64,000 nt of DNA from Pseudomonas neuropathica (GCF_015461835.1 NZ_JACOPX010000005.1:300697-364696); one strand, 5' to 3'; shown: positions 27,545-40,139, counted from the stretch's first letter. Translations and numbers: made by a program. The notes: generated from the sequence alone by a model not told the origin.

Positions 27545-29788
27545 TCAGGGCGTGCGGTTACGCCGCGTTTCGATGATGTTCGGCAACTGCGAAATCCGCC
27601 CGAGCAAGCGCCCCAGCGCATCCAGCCCCGGAATCTCGATCGTCAGGGACATCAGCGCGGTGTTGTCTTCCTTGTTCGAGCGGGTGTTGACCGCCAACAC
27701 GTTGATGCGCTCGTTGAGCAGCACCTGCGAGACGTCACGCAGCAGACCGGAACGGTCGTAGGCGCGGATGACGATGTCGACCGGATAGGTGAGCACCGGC
27801 ACCGGGCCCCAACTGACCTGGATGATCCGCTCCGGCTCGCGCCCACCCAGTTGCAGCACCGAGGCGCAGTCCTGACGGTGAATGCTCACGCCACGCCCCT
27901 GAGTGATGTAACCCACGATCGCATCGCCCGGCAGCGGCTGGCAGCAGCCGGCCATCTGCGTCATCAGGTTGCCGACGCCCTGGATCTGAATGTCGCCGCG
28001 CTTGCCCGGTTTGTAACCGGTGGCTTTGCGCGGAATCAGTTCCAGCTGCTCGTTGCCGCGTTCCGGTTCGACCAGTTGCTGCGCGAGGTTGACCAGTTGC
28101 GCCAGACGCAGGTCGCCGGCACCGAGGGCGGCGAACATGTCTTCGGCGGTTTTCATGTTGGCCTTGTCGGCCAGCTTGTCGAAGTCCACCGCAGGCAGAC
28201 CGAGGCGCGTCAGTTCGCGCTCGATCAGGGTTTTACCGGCGGCGACGTTCTGGTCGCGCGCCTGCAATTTGAACCAGTGAACGATCTTCGCCCGCGCCCG
28301 CGAGGTGGTGACGTAACCGAGGTTGGAGTTCAGCCAGTCGCGGCTCGGCGTACCGTGCTTGCTGGTGATGATCTCGACCTGCTCACCGGTCTGCAGGCTG
28401 TAGTTGAGCGGCACGATGCGCCCGTTGATCTTCGCGCCACGGCAGTTGTGACCGATCTCGGTGTGCACGCGGTAGGCGAAGTCCAGTGGCGTCGCGCCTT
28501 TCGGCAAGTCGATGGCGTGGCCGTCGGGGGTGAAGATGTAGACCCGATCCGGCTCGATATCGACGCGCAGCTGTTCGGCCAGACCACCGATATCGCCCAG
28601 CTCTTCGTGCCACTCGAGGACCTGTCGCAGCCAGGAGATTTTCTCTTCGTAGTGGTTCGAGCCGGATTTGACGTCGGTGCCCTTGTAGCGCCAGTGCGCG
28701 CAGACACCGAGCTCGGCCTCTTCGTGCATCGAGTGCGTACGGATCTGCACCTCGAGCACTTTACCCTCAGGGCCGATCACCGCCGTGTGCAGCGAGCGGT
28801 AGCCGTTCTCTTTAGGGTTGGCGATGTAGTCGTCGAATTCTTTCGGGATGTGCCGCCACAAGGTGTGGACGATGCCGAGCGCGGTGTAGCAGTCGCGCAT
28901 CTCCGGCACCAGCACGCGCACCGCACGCACGTCGTAGATCTGGCTGAATTCCAGACCCTTGCGCTGCATTTTGCGCCAGATCGAATAGATGTGTTTGGCT
29001 CGGCCGCTGATGTCGGCGTCGACGCCGGTGGCCTGCAATTCGTCCTTGAGCTGGGTCATCACGTCGGCGATGAAACGCTCGCGATCAAGCCGTCGCTCGT
29101 GGAGCAACTTGGCGATCTGTTTGTATTGATCCGGCTCGAGGTAACGGAAGGACAAGTCCTCCAGTTCCCATTTGATATGACCGATGCCGAGGCGGTGCGC
29201 GAGCGGCGCATAGATATCGAACACTTCGCGAGCGACGCGGTTACGCTTTTCGTCGTCGGCGGTTTTCACCGCACGAATGGCGCAGGTACGTTCGGCGAGT
29301 TTGATCAGGGCAACGCGAACATCATCGACCATCGCCACGAGCATCTTGCGCAGGTTTTCCACCTGCCCTTGCGTGCCCATGACCATCGACTGACGCGGGC
29401 TGAGGCTGGCACTGATGGCGGCCATGCGCTGCACGCCGTCGATCAGCTTGGCCACCACCGGACCGAAGCGCTGGCCGACGGCCGCGAGTTCGATCTGGCC
29501 TTCGCGCACGCCGCGATACAAAACCGCTGCGACCAGCGAATCCTGATCGAGCTTGAGGTCGGCGAGAATCTCGGCGATTTCCAGGCCCGTACTGAAGCTG
29601 CCGGAGCCTTCGGCCCACAGATTCTTCCTGGCATTGGACTGTTGTTCGGCCTCGCGAGCGAACTCGCAGGCTTCTTTCAAGGCTTCGCGATCCAGTGCCA
29701 GATCGACACTGACCGCGTGATCGAGCCAAGCCTCGAGATTGATACTGCCGTCAGTGTTGATCGGCTGGTGTGCTCTCACCTGTACCAT
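27545..29788 (-). CDS. relA: GTP pyrophosphokinase RelA
   Basis: Ribosome-associated (p)ppGpp synthetase of the stringent response; 747 residues, close to E. coli RelA (744). The N-terminal HD-like region lacks a proper HD hydrolase signature. The synthetase domain (about 240-370) has the EFDD motif (about 316), the acidic version typical of monofunctional RelA, plus NGYRSLHT and LEVQIRTHSMHEEAE. TGS (about 416-475), zinc-finger/RIS and a C-terminal ACT domain (about 665-747) follow. It lies in the cysM-rlmD-relA-mazG order usual for Pseudomonas. Confidence 0.97.
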   Translation of the reverse strand: MVQVRAHQPINTDGSINLEAWLDHAVSVDLALDREALKEACEFAREAEQQSNARKNLWAEGSGSFSTGLEIAEILADLKLDQDSLVAAVLYRGVREGQIELAAVGQRFGPVVAKLIDGVQRMAAISASLSPRQSMVMGTQGQVENLRKMLVAMVDDVRVALIKLAERTCAIRAVKTADDEKRNRVAREVFDIYAPLAHRLGIGHIKWELEDLSFRYLEPDQYKQIAKLLHERRLDRERFIADVMTQLKDELQATGVDADISGRAKHIYSIWRKMQRKGLEFSQIYDVRAVRVLVPEMRDCYTALGIVHTLWRHIPKEFDDYIANPKENGYRSLHTAVIGPEGKVLEVQIRTHSMHEEAELGVCAHWRYKGTDVKSGSNHYEEKISWLRQVLEWHEELGDIGGLAEQLRVDIEPDRVYIFTPDGHAIDLPKGATPLDFAYRVHTEIGHNCRGAKINGRIVPLNYSLQTGEQVEIITSKHGTPSRDWLNSNLGYVTTSRARAKIVHWFKLQARDQNVAAGKTLIERELTRLGLPAVDFDKLADKANMKTAEDMFAALGAGDLRLAQLVNLAQQLVEPERGNEQLELIPRKATGYKPGKRGDIQIQGVGNLMTQMAGCCQPLPGDAIVGYITQGRGVSIHRQDCASVLQLGGREPERIIQVSWGPVPVLTYPVDIVIRAYDRSGLLRDVSQVLLNERINVLAVNTRSNKEDNTALMSLTIEIPGLDALGRLLGRISQLPNIIETRRNRTP

Positions 29789-29889
29789 CTTGCTTTACCT
29801 TCCCTACGACGCAGATTCAATGCGTCAAATCGCTGACCCTTGTTGCCCGTTTGCGCTCGCGGGGCTAAAGCGAGCGCTGCACGGACAGA

Positions 29890-31266
29890 TCAGGCGGATT
29901 CAGACGAGCCATCCTGGCTCGCTTCAAATAACGCCATGGCCTCGACATGTGCCGTCTGAGGAAACATATCGAGAATCCCGGCACGTTTTAACCGGTAGCC
30001 CTGCTTGATCAATTCGACCGTATCGCGCGCCAGAGTTGCAGGGTTGCACGACACATACACCAACCGTTTGGCACCCAGGGTCGCCAGCTTGCGAACCACC
30101 TCGAAAGCACCGTCACGCGGTGGGTCCAAGAGTACCGCAGAAAAGCCGTTTCCGATCCACTGGGCATCGGTCAAAGGCTGGGATAAATCGGCTTGAAAAA
30201 ACTTTGTGTTATGCAAATTGTTACTAGCGGCGTTGGCTTCAGCGCGATCAACCATGGTCTGCACGCCTTCGACCGCCACCACTTCCCGCACGGTTTTGGC
30301 CAGCGGCAAGGCAAAGTTGCCCAGGCCGCAGAACAGATCCAGCACGCGCTCGTCGCTACCGGGTTTCAGCCAGTCCAGCGCTTGCGCAACCATGGCTTCG
30401 TTGACGCCGGCGTTGACCTGGATGAAGTCGCCGGGCCGGTACGCCAAATTCAGATCCCACTGCTCCAGGCGATAGCCCAGCGCCTGGGTCGCATCGACCG
30501 GTTGCGGCTCGCCTTCGCCATGCAGCCACAGCTGCGCTTCATGGAACTGGCAGAAGTCCTTGAGGATGGTCAGATCCGCTTCGGACAACGGCGCCATGTG
30601 CCGCAGCAACACCGCAAGAGACGAGCCGCTGAACAACTCGACATGCCCCAGCGCCTGCGGTTTGCTCAAACGACGAAGCATCTCCGGCAAACGGGTCATG
30701 ATCGGTTGCAAGGGCTGTACCAGCACCGGGCATTCGTTGATCGCGACGATGTCCTGGCTGCCGGCGGCACGGAAACCGACTTCGAGTTTCTTCGCCTTCA
30801 TGTCCCAGCGCACCGCGATGCGGGCACGACGGCGATAGCCGAATTCGGGACCGGTCAGCGGCGCTGCCCACGCTTCGGGTTCGACACCGGCGACACGCGA
30901 CAATTGCTCGGCGAGCATGCGCTGTTTCAGGGCAAGCTGTTCGCTGTGGGGCAAATGCTGGACGCTGCAACCGCCGCAACGACCGGCGTGCTGACACGGT
31001 GCCGGGCGACGCAGTTCGCTGGCCTTGAACACGCGTTCGGTGCGCGCCTCGACCACTTTGCCGTGGGCGCCGAGTACTCGCGCTTCGACCTCTTCACCGG
31101 CGAGGGCGCCGAGGACGAACCAGGTTTTACCTTCGAAAAACGCGATACCGCGACCGTCATTCGCCAGGCGCTCAATGCTCAAGCGCTGCTTTTTGCCGGT
31201 CGGAATTTGCGCGGCCTTGCTCCCGCCCGTGGGCTGGAAGCGCAGGCCTCTCTCGTGCTTGGCCAT
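29890..31266 (-). CDS. rlmD: 23S rRNA (uracil-C5)-methyltransferase RlmD
   Basis: Methylates U1939 (E. coli numbering) of 23S rRNA; 458 residues. It has an N-terminal TRAM domain and a [4Fe-4S] ligand set in [11 protein letters not shown] (about 95-105) with a later cysteine in ECPVL. The SAM-binding [15 protein letters not shown] (about 310) and catalytic Cys in [12 protein letters not shown] (about 411) are present. Its start overlaps the cysM stop by one base (TGATG). Ends shortly before relA. Confidence 0.95.
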   Translation of the reverse strand: MAKHERGLRFQPTGGSKAAQIPTGKKQRLSIERLANDGRGIAFFEGKTWFVLGALAGEEVEARVLGAHGKVVEARTERVFKASELRRPAPCQHAGRCGGCSVQHLPHSEQLALKQRMLAEQLSRVAGVEPEAWAAPLTGPEFGYRRRARIAVRWDMKAKKLEVGFRAAGSQDIVAINECPVLVQPLQPIMTRLPEMLRRLSKPQALGHVELFSGSSLAVLLRHMAPLSEADLTILKDFCQFHEAQLWLHGEGEPQPVDATQALGYRLEQWDLNLAYRPGDFIQVNAGVNEAMVAQALDWLKPGSDERVLDLFCGLGNFALPLAKTVREVVAVEGVQTMVDRAEANAASNNLHNTKFFQADLSQPLTDAQWIGNGFSAVLLDPPRDGAFEVVRKLATLGAKRLVYVSCNPATLARDTVELIKQGYRLKRAGILDMFPQTAHVEAMALFEASQDGSSESA

Positions 31267-32168
31267 CAGTTAGGCGCGTCGAAAATGCCGGTCGACAGGT
31301 AACGGTCGCCACGGTCGCAGATGATCGCGACGATCACCGCGTTTTCAACTTCTTTGGACAGGCGCAACATCGCTGCCACCGCACCGCCCGAGGACACACC
31401 GCAGAAGATACCTTCTTCGCGGGCCAGACGACGGGTCACGTCCTCGGCCTCGCTTTGCGCCATGTCGACGATACGGTCGACGCGATCGGCCTGATAAATT
31501 TTCGGCAGGTATTCCTGCGGCCAGCGGCGGATGCCGGGAATGGCCGAGCCTTCCATAGGTTGCAGACCGACGATCTGCACGCTGTCGCTCTGCTCTTTCA
31601 AGTAGCGCGACACGCCCATGATGGTGCCGGTGGTGCCCATCGAACTGACGAAATGGGTGATGGTGCCCTGGGTCTGACGCCAGATTTCCGGGCCGGTGGT
31701 GGTGTAGTGCGCCTCGGGGTTGTCACCGTTGGCGAACTGATCGAGCACCTTGCCACGGCCTTCGGCTTCCATACGCTGGGCGAGGTCGCGGGCGCCTTCC
31801 ATGCCTTCTTCCTGGCTGACCAGGATCAGCTCGGCACCGTACGCGGTCATCGCCGCTTTACGCTCGGCGCTGGAGTTGTCCGGCATGATCAGGATCATCT
31901 TGTAACCCTTGATCGCAGCGGCCATGGCCAGCGCGATCCCGGTGTTGCCCGAGGTCGCTTCGATCAGCGTATCGCCGGCGTGGATCTGCCCGCGCAACTC
32001 GGCGCGGGTGATCATCGACAACGCCGGACGGTCCTTGACCGAACCCGCCGGGTTATTCCCTTCGAGCTTGAGCAATAGGGTGTTGCTGGTAGCACCGGGC
32101 AGGCGCTGCAAACGCACCAGCGGCGTGTTGCCGACGCAATCGGCGATGGTTGGGTACTGCAGGGTCAT
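31266..32168 (-). CDS. cysM: Cysteine synthase B
   Basis: PLP enzyme making cysteine from O-acetylserine and sulfide, or S-sulfocysteine from thiosulfate; 300 residues. The PLP lysine is in [11 protein letters not shown] (about residue 43), with TSGNTG (about 70) and the phosphate-binding GTTGT loop (about 176). The C-terminal half is shorter than CysK, as expected for CysM. The start [20 protein letters not shown] is standard. First gene of the run into rlmD, relA and mazG. Confidence 0.96.
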   Translation of the reverse strand: MTLQYPTIADCVGNTPLVRLQRLPGATSNTLLLKLEGNNPAGSVKDRPALSMITRAELRGQIHAGDTLIEATSGNTGIALAMAAAIKGYKMILIMPDNSSAERKAAMTAYGAELILVSQEEGMEGARDLAQRMEAEGRGKVLDQFANGDNPEAHYTTTGPEIWRQTQGTITHFVSSMGTTGTIMGVSRYLKEQSDSVQIVGLQPMEGSAIPGIRRWPQEYLPKIYQADRVDRIVDMAQSEAEDVTRRLAREEGIFCGVSSGGAVAAMLRLSKEVENAVIVAIICDRGDRYLSTGIFDAPN

Positions 32169-32276
32169 GGCGTATTCGCAATCCAGACGTGCGGGGGCGC
32201 CTATCATACCGGCAAACCCGCGCAGGCCATATCACGCAAAGTGCGGTGCTTATGGTTTATGGGAATAAGCAGCAAT

Positions 32277-32297
32277 AGTCTCACCGCTGGTGAGACT
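32277..32297. other. Perfect hairpin AGTCTCACC-GCT-GGTGAGACT
   Basis: A 9-bp perfect stem with a 3-base loop, followed on the + strand by TTTT. It lies between the start of cysM and the end of the PirS-like kinase gene. It does not follow any plus-strand gene, so a terminator role is doubtful; it could be an operator or a transcript-end structure for the minus-strand kinase. Confidence 0.45.
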
Positions 32298-32333
32298 TTT
32301 ACGCTGGGTCATCTTTGTTTGCGGCGATGCGAA

Positions 32334-32480
32334 TGGCCTCATCGCTGGCAAGCCAGCTCTCACAGTGACCCGTGTCGCTCTATTAATAGTGTCAGCAGTG
32401 CTGAGACTGTCTTGTATTACTCAAACAATCTGCGCGTGAAACACACTCCCTGTGGGAGCTGGCTTGCCAGCGATAGCGTC
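32334..32480. repeat. REP pair, GTGGGAGCTGGCTTGCCAGCGATAGC type
   Basis: Two inverted copies of a third REP family: ATCGCTGGCAAGCCAGCTCTCACAG near 32341 and CTGTGGGAGCTGGCTTGCCAGCGAT near 32450. The right copy lies inside the 3' end of the kinase gene and supplies its last codons. Confidence 0.85.
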
Positions 32481-33845
32481 AGTCGGCGCAACACCGTCAT
32501 CCGCCAGCAAGCGCAAATTCAGCCGCAACCCCGCCCCGCTGTTCTCCGCCCAAATACTGCCGCCCTGACGCTGCACGGCATTGCGCGCGATGCTCAGCCC
32601 TAAGCCAAATCCACCATCACCGGGCCGCGAGCCGTCGAGGCGGGTGAACGGCGAAAAGATCCGCTCCAGATCCCCTTCCGCTACGCCACCGCCCTGATCC
32701 TCCAGCCACAGGCGCCAGTAATCGCCATCGCGCCGGCCATCGAGGCGCACAATCCCGCCCGCAGGCGAATGCCGAATCGCGTTGCGCAAAATGTTCTCCA
32801 GCGCCTGCGCCAGGGTATTCAAGTTGCCACGCACCCAACATGAGGACTCGACCGCGCACTGCAATTGCAGACTCGGCCAGCCGCTTTCATAACAGGCGTT
32901 ATCGGTGAGCATTTCCCACAGGGCCTGAATCTGAATCGCCTCGTCGGGCAATGGCGAGCGCTCGGTATCGAGCCAGGCCAGTTGCAGGGTGTCTTCGACC
33001 AGTCTTTGCATACCGTCGACTTCGCGACCGATACGTTCGCGTAGCTGCACCAAATCTTGCTCGCTTTCGCTGGCCACGCGCAGCCGGCTCAGCGGCGTGC
33101 GCAATTCGTGGGACAGATCGCGCAGCAATTGCTGTTGCAGAGCGACGGTGGATTGCAGGCGCTCGGACATCGAATCGAATGCCCGCGCCAGTTCACCGAG
33201 TTCATCCGGCCGTTGGGTAATGCCGCTCGACAGCCGCACATTCAATTGATCGGCGCGCCAGGCGTTGGCCTGTTCGCGCAGGTTGTTCAGGGGCACGACC
33301 AGCAAGCGGTACAGACCGACACACAGCAATAACGTGAACAACCCCGGAATCACGCCGTTGGTGATGACGCGCCAGAACACCCGGTACTTGCCCGGAACAA
33401 ATCGTTCGGGCAATTCGATCACCAGGCTGCCGGCAGACGGCTCTTTGGGAAAAGGAATGCGCAACCACGGCCGGCCTTTCTTGTGGATCGGCCAGTCGAG
33501 CCCGCGCAAGAAGGTCAGGTGCTGAATCTCCTGATCATTCAGCGGATCATTGCTCAACGACTGTAAGTTGCCACCGATCACACCGACCCAACTGGCTTCG
33601 CGCAACTCCATGCTCTGCAACCAGTCATCGACCCCGCTGCGGCCGCCGTGCTGCCAGGCCTGTTCCGCTTGCGCGGCGTAACGCGTCAGAGTGCCGCGCG
33701 CGTCGTCGGAGAGGAACTGGTTGCGCTCCTCCATATAACGTCCCCACGACCAGCTCAGCCAGATCATCAGCAGACAAAATGCGACCAGCAGAAACGCCAG
33801 TTTCCAGAACAGCGAATGCCGCCCCGGCAGTTCAGAGCGTTTCAT
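32421..33845 (-). CDS. Sensor histidine kinase, PirS-like, with REP-encoded C-terminal tail
   Basis: Inner-membrane kinase of 474 residues. Membrane helices at about 13-30 and 163-183 enclose a periplasmic domain of about 130 residues. HAMP, HisKA (RDLSHELRTPLSRL, His about 246) and HATPase with DQGGGV and GGFGLGLSIARNAV follow. Its place between cysM and gacS with its regulator matches PirR/PirS (PA0929/PA0930) as I recall, which control the ferric-enterobactin receptor PirA. No pirA gene is here. The last about 22 residues (DAIAGKPAPTG...) come from a REP element, so the original stop seems to have been lost. Confidence 0.9.
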   Translation of the reverse strand: MKRSELPGRHSLFWKLAFLLVAFCLLMIWLSWSWGRYMEERNQFLSDDARGTLTRYAAQAEQAWQHGGRSGVDDWLQSMELREASWVGVIGGNLQSLSNDPLNDQEIQHLTFLRGLDWPIHKKGRPWLRIPFPKEPSAGSLVIELPERFVPGKYRVFWRVITNGVIPGLFTLLLCVGLYRLLVVPLNNLREQANAWRADQLNVRLSSGITQRPDELGELARAFDSMSERLQSTVALQQQLLRDLSHELRTPLSRLRVASESEQDLVQLRERIGREVDGMQRLVEDTLQLAWLDTERSPLPDEAIQIQALWEMLTDNACYESGWPSLQLQCAVESSCWVRGNLNTLAQALENILRNAIRHSPAGGIVRLDGRRDGDYWRLWLEDQGGGVAEGDLERIFSPFTRLDGSRPGDGGFGLGLSIARNAVQRQGGSIWAENSGAGLRLNLRLLADDGVAPTDAIAGKPAPTGSVFHAQIV

Positions 33846-34554
33846 CGGCGGCGCTCAGAACGTAACCCTTGCCCCAGACCGTACGCACTTCACGCTCGGT
33901 GTAACCGATGGCTTTGAGTTTGCGGCGGATCTGGCTGATGTGCATGTCGAGACTGCGGTCGTGGGCCGCGTAGCCGCGCTGCAAAACGTGCTGGTAAAGG
34001 AAGGCTTTGCTCAGCACTTCCTCTTCGTTGCGATTGAGGGTTTCGAGCAAACGGAATTCGCTGCGGGTCAGCCCGGCGGGTTGTTCGCGGAAAAACACAT
34101 CGCACTGTTGGTCATCGAATCGCAGCGTACCGACCGCCACTGGCGTCGCCAACGGTGCCGGGCGCCGATCCAGCGCAACCCGGCGCAGAATCGCTTCGAT
34201 GCGCACATGCAACTCGGCCATGCTGAACGGCTTGGGCAAATAATCGTCGGCACCGAGACGGAAACCGCTGATGCGGTCCGCCTCGGCGCCGAGGGCCGAC
34301 ATCAGCAGCACCGGCGTCGAATGGCTCTGGCGCAACTGCGTCAACACCTGCAAACCGTCCAGGCCCGGCAAGAGAATATCCATCAGCACCACGTCGAACG
34401 GCTGGCGCGTGGCGATGCTCAGGCCCTCCTGGCCGTTCTGGCACCACGTCACCTGAAAGCCGCTGCGGCCCAGATGTTCGTGAACATAGGCGCCGAGTAC
34501 CGGATCGTCTTCGATGGAGAGAATGCGTGGCTGGCCAGCGGAAACAGGAGTCAT
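33832..34554 (-). CDS. OmpR-type response regulator, PirR-like
   Basis: Response regulator of 240 residues, partner of the downstream kinase (14-bp overlap). The receiver has IEDD, phospho-Asp in VVLMDILLPGLDG (about 57) and LPKPFSM; the winged helix has DRSLDMHISQIRRKLK and the TVWGKGYVL wing. The start MTPVSAGQPRIL is chosen; a TTG four codons upstream is possible. Syntenic position next to gacS matches P. aeruginosa PirR (siderophore receptor control). It is divergent from gacS, with about 220 bp between the start codons. Confidence 0.9.
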   Translation of the reverse strand: MTPVSAGQPRILSIEDDPVLGAYVHEHLGRSGFQVTWCQNGQEGLSIATRQPFDVVLMDILLPGLDGLQVLTQLRQSHSTPVLLMSALGAEADRISGFRLGADDYLPKPFSMAELHVRIEAILRRVALDRRPAPLATPVAVGTLRFDDQQCDVFFREQPAGLTRSEFRLLETLNRNEEEVLSKAFLYQHVLQRGYAAHDRSLDMHISQIRRKLKAIGYTEREVRTVWGKGYVLSAADETL

Positions 34555-34773
34555 GAGTATCTGCAAGTAATTCTCAGTTGAGACTGATTATTCAAGATTG
34601 CCGAGCATCGGGCAACTCAAGGTTGACCGAGCTGACCAACGAGCAGCGACGCCCTGCCCCGACGCGAGCGCATTTTTCCGGAGATTGCCCGCGAGCAAAT
34701 CGCTACACTGCGCCAATGTCGCGTGCCGGATGCACGCATGAGTCAACAGATCAGCGGGATGCAGGAGATAGGC

Positions 34774-37527
<2,754 letters not shown>

Positions 37528-37609
37528 TCCACGGCAATGCCGGTCAGCGCCGGCAGCGCTAAAGTGGGTTTGGGTGATTCAATCCGTGTCGATGTTCCAG
37601 GAGGATTTC

Positions 37610-38599
37610 ATGCGCGCGCTCGTTTTCAGTAGCCAGACCTATGACCGCGACAGCTTTCTCGCCGCCGCTTGCCCGGCAGGTATCGAGCTGCACTTTCAAG
37701 CGGCCCGGCTCAGCCTCGATACGGCAGCGCTGGCCGACCAACATGAAGTGGTCTGTGCGTTCATCAATGATGACCTCAGCGCTTCCGTGCTGGAGCGCCT
37801 GGCTGCGGGCGGCACGCGTCTGGTTGCCCTGCGCTCGGCGGGCTACAACCATGTCGACCTGGCCGCAGCGAAACGTCTCGGACTGGCCGTGGTGCGCGTG
37901 CCGGCCTACTCGCCGCATGCGGTGGCGGAACACGCCGTGGCGCTGATCCTCGCCCTCAACCGTCGCCTGCACCGTGCCTATAACCGCACCCGTGAAGGCG
38001 ATTTCAGCCTGCATGGCCTGACCGGTTTCGATCTGGTCGGCAAAACCGTGGGGATTGTCGGCACCGGCCAGATCGGCGCCACATTCGCGAAAATCATGCA
38101 CGGTTTCGGTTGTGAGCTACTGGCTTACGATCCCTTCCCCAACCCCGATGTTGTGGCGTTGGGTGCGCGTTACCTGAGCCTGCCGGAACTGCTCGCGCAG
38201 TCGCGGATCATCAGCCTGCACTGCCCGCTCAACGAGCAGAGCAAACACCTGATCAACCGCGACTCACTGGCACACATGCAGGCCGGCGCCATGCTTATCA
38301 ATACCGGCCGCGGTGGGCTGGTCGACACACCGGCACTGATCGATGCATTGAAGGACGGCCAACTCGGCTATCTGGGGCTGGATGTCTATGAGGAAGAGGC
38401 ACAACTGTTTTTCGAGGATCGCTCCGACCTGCCTTTGCAGGACGATGTGCTGGCGCGATTGCTGACCTTTCCCAACGTGATCATCACCGCGCATCAGGCC
38501 TTTCTGACACGCGAAGCACTGGGCGCCATTGCCGCAACCACCCTGTACAACATCGCGACCTGGGCGGCGGGAACGCCACAGAACCAGGTCGAGGGCTGA
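37610..38599 (+). CDS. ldhA: D-lactate dehydrogenase (NAD-dependent)
   Basis: Fermentative enzyme reducing pyruvate to D-lactate; 329 residues of the D-2-hydroxyacid dehydrogenase family. The substrate-binding Arg region is LRSAGYNHVDL (about 75), the NAD Rossmann motif is GIVGTGQIG (about 151), the catalytic Arg region is NTGRGGLVDTPAL (about 233), and the catalytic His is in ITAHQAFLT (about 296). The start follows CAGGAGGATTTC. It lies directly downstream of gacS, as in other Pseudomonas. Confidence 0.94.
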   Translation: MRALVFSSQTYDRDSFLAAACPAGIELHFQAARLSLDTAALADQHEVVCAFINDDLSASVLERLAAGGTRLVALRSAGYNHVDLAAAKRLGLAVVRVPAYSPHAVAEHAVALILALNRRLHRAYNRTREGDFSLHGLTGFDLVGKTVGIVGTGQIGATFAKIMHGFGCELLAYDPFPNPDVVALGARYLSLPELLAQSRIISLHCPLNEQSKHLINRDSLAHMQAGAMLINTGRGGLVDTPALIDALKDGQLGYLGLDVYEEEAQLFFEDRSDLPLQDDVLARLLTFPNVIITAHQAFLTREALGAIAATTLYNIATWAAGTPQNQVEG

Positions 38600-38611
38600 G
38601 ATTTTTTGCGC

Positions 38612-39067
38612 TTATTTCGGTGAAAGCGAAGACGCCAGAATCAGCAGCGCCAGCCAGCCGAAACCAAAAAAGCGCTGTTTCATCGAGTGGCCGTAGCGCA
38701 GCAGGAACCAGACGAAAAACATCGGCAGCAGGAAGATCATGATCTTCAGCCAGCCTTCCACCGGACGACTGCCGTCAGCATTGGCCTCTGTGGCCGGTTG
38801 CTCGGTTGGCTGCTGGCGCCGACGCCGCGCGGCGGCCGGCATGACTTTCGGTAAAGGTTGCGGTTCAGGCGCTGGAGCAGTGACTTCGGGCACAGCCTTG
38901 TTACGCGGCAGACTGCCAAAAGAAATCGTCGAAGGCTGAGCCGGGGCCGCGGCTGCCTGCGCTTGGGCGTGAGCGGTTTGCTCCGCCATCGGAGCTCCAC
39001 AATGAATGCAGGCCGAGGCTTCGGAGCTGATGCTCTTTTTGCATTCATAACATTCGATCAGCGCCAT
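38612..39067 (-). CDS. Zinc-ribbon membrane protein
   Basis: A 151-residue protein. The N-terminal zinc ribbon has two CxxC knuckles (CYECKKSISSEASACIHC). A disordered Ala/Pro/Gln-rich linker with a basic stretch (ARRRRQQ) follows. Two hydrophobic helices near the C-terminus (LKIMIFLLPMFFVWFLLRY and FGWLALLILASSL) anchor it to the membrane. The function is unknown; similar proteins may be membrane-tethered nucleic-acid or protein scaffolds (inference). Convergent with ldhA. Confidence 0.78.
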   Translation of the reverse strand: MALIECYECKKSISSEASACIHCGAPMAEQTAHAQAQAAAAPAQPSTISFGSLPRNKAVPEVTAPAPEPQPLPKVMPAAARRRRQQPTEQPATEANADGSRPVEGWLKIMIFLLPMFFVWFLLRYGHSMKQRFFGFGWLALLILASSLSPK

Positions 39068-39200
39068 GTTCCGTTCCTTCAGATTCGAGGCCGGCAGTTT
39101 GCCATGAGTGTCGCGGCATTTGAACCGGATCGAAGGTCGCACGCGCGCATCATTCTGCAATCAAGCCCGTGCTAGCATGTCGCGCATATTTGGAGGACCC

Positions 39201-39635
39201 ATGGTCGAACACGATTTCCGCTACACCCTGATGAACCCGCAACACACCCTCACCGAATGCCGCGCCCTTGTCCCGGGCCGCTATCAGGTCACCGGCAATG
39301 GTGGCTCGATTCGCATCGGTGACGCGCTGTTGGTCACCCTCAAAGGCAGCAAGGACTTGTCCATGCGCCTGACCGTTGAAACCGTCCGCCACCTGATCAA
39401 CCCGCCGGGCCAATGGACCGCGATGACCACTGGCCCGGTATTCGGTGAGCTGGCGATCCACACCTGGCAGGTCAATTGCGACAGCTGCGCCAAAGAGCTG
39501 AGCTTCGAATTTGCCGTGGACGCCAAACTCGGCAAGGCCGCCGAGAAACCGGCGGCCACTGCGCGCATCGCCGAGCTGGGCTGGAAAGCCGTTGGCGACA
39601 AGCACCTGTGCCCGAAATGCCAGGAGCCTGCGTGA
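39201..39635 (+). CDS. Hypothetical protein with two CxxC pairs
   Basis: A 144-residue soluble protein. It ends with CxxC pairs at about 94-97 (NCDSCAKELSFEF) and 138-141 (LCPKCQEPA), which probably form a split zinc ribbon. The N-terminal half, with TGNGGSIRIGDALLVTLKGSKD and MRLTVETVRHLINPPGQWTA, is predicted beta-rich. The start has TGGAGGACCC upstream. The stop overlaps the next lipoprotein gene by one base (TGATG), so the two are coupled. I do not recognise the family. Confidence 0.75.
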   Translation: MVEHDFRYTLMNPQHTLTECRALVPGRYQVTGNGGSIRIGDALLVTLKGSKDLSMRLTVETVRHLINPPGQWTAMTTGPVFGELAIHTWQVNCDSCAKELSFEFAVDAKLGKAAEKPAATARIAELGWKAVGDKHLCPKCQEPA

Positions 39636-40039
39636 TGAAACGGCTTGCCCTGACCGCTATGGTCGGTGTGGGTCTGGTGGGTTGCGCGGCAGAGCCTGTG
39701 CAACTGCAACAGAACCGCAGCTACATTCTGGAGTGGATCGGCGAGCGCCCGCTGATGGATTACAGCCACCTGACCGTGACCCTGGGCGATGATGGCCGCG
39801 CCTACGGCAACGGCGGCTGCAACCATTGGTTTGCGCCGTATACGCTGGACGGCGACAAGCTGACCTTCGGCAAGATCGGCAAGACCCGCAAACTCTGTGC
39901 ACCGGCGTTGATGGAGCAGGAACAACGCTTCCTGCAGGCGCTGGAACACGTCGAGCGCTGGGACATCTCGCCGATCGAGCAGATGCGTTTCTGGCCCGCG
40001 CAAGGCAAGCCGCTGCGCTGGTGGCTGGAAGAGGGCTGA
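39635..40039 (+). CDS. META-domain (HslJ-like) lipoprotein
   Basis: A 134-residue predicted lipoprotein. The signal peptide ends in a lipobox LVGC (Cys about 17), with alanine next, suggesting outer-membrane sorting. The mature part is a META/HslJ domain: YILEWIGERPLM, VTLGDDGRAYGNGGCNHWF and a conserved GCN...C arrangement (TRKLCAPALMEQEQRFL). HslJ-type proteins are tied to novobiocin or heat tolerance in E. coli. Translationally coupled to the CxxC protein upstream. Confidence 0.85.
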   Translation: MKRLALTAMVGVGLVGCAAEPVQLQQNRSYILEWIGERPLMDYSHLTVTLGDDGRAYGNGGCNHWFAPYTLDGDKLTFGKIGKTRKLCAPALMEQEQRFLQALEHVERWDISPIEQMRFWPAQGKPLRWWLEEG

Positions 40040-40058
40040 TTGTTCAGCCGCAAAAAAA

Positions 40059-40122
40059 GATCGCAGCCTTCGGCAGCTCCTACATGGATCGTGTAACCCT
40101 GTAGCTGCCGAAGGCTGCGATC
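40059..40122. repeat. REP palindrome, GATCGCAGCCTTCGGCAGCTCCTAC type
   Basis: Head-to-head pair GATCGCAGCCTTCGGCAGCT / AGCTGCCGAAGGCTGCGATC with a spacer of about 24 bp, between two convergent genes, where it can act as a shared terminator. Confidence 0.9.
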
Positions 40123-40139
40123 CTTTCTTTCACTACAAC

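Noticed and set aside
26999..29836. Long plus-strand reading frame (945 codons) opposite relA
   Set aside because: It is the mirror of the relA coding strand in GC-rich DNA; the minus strand encodes a complete RelA with all motifs, and the plus frame shows no recognisable domain.
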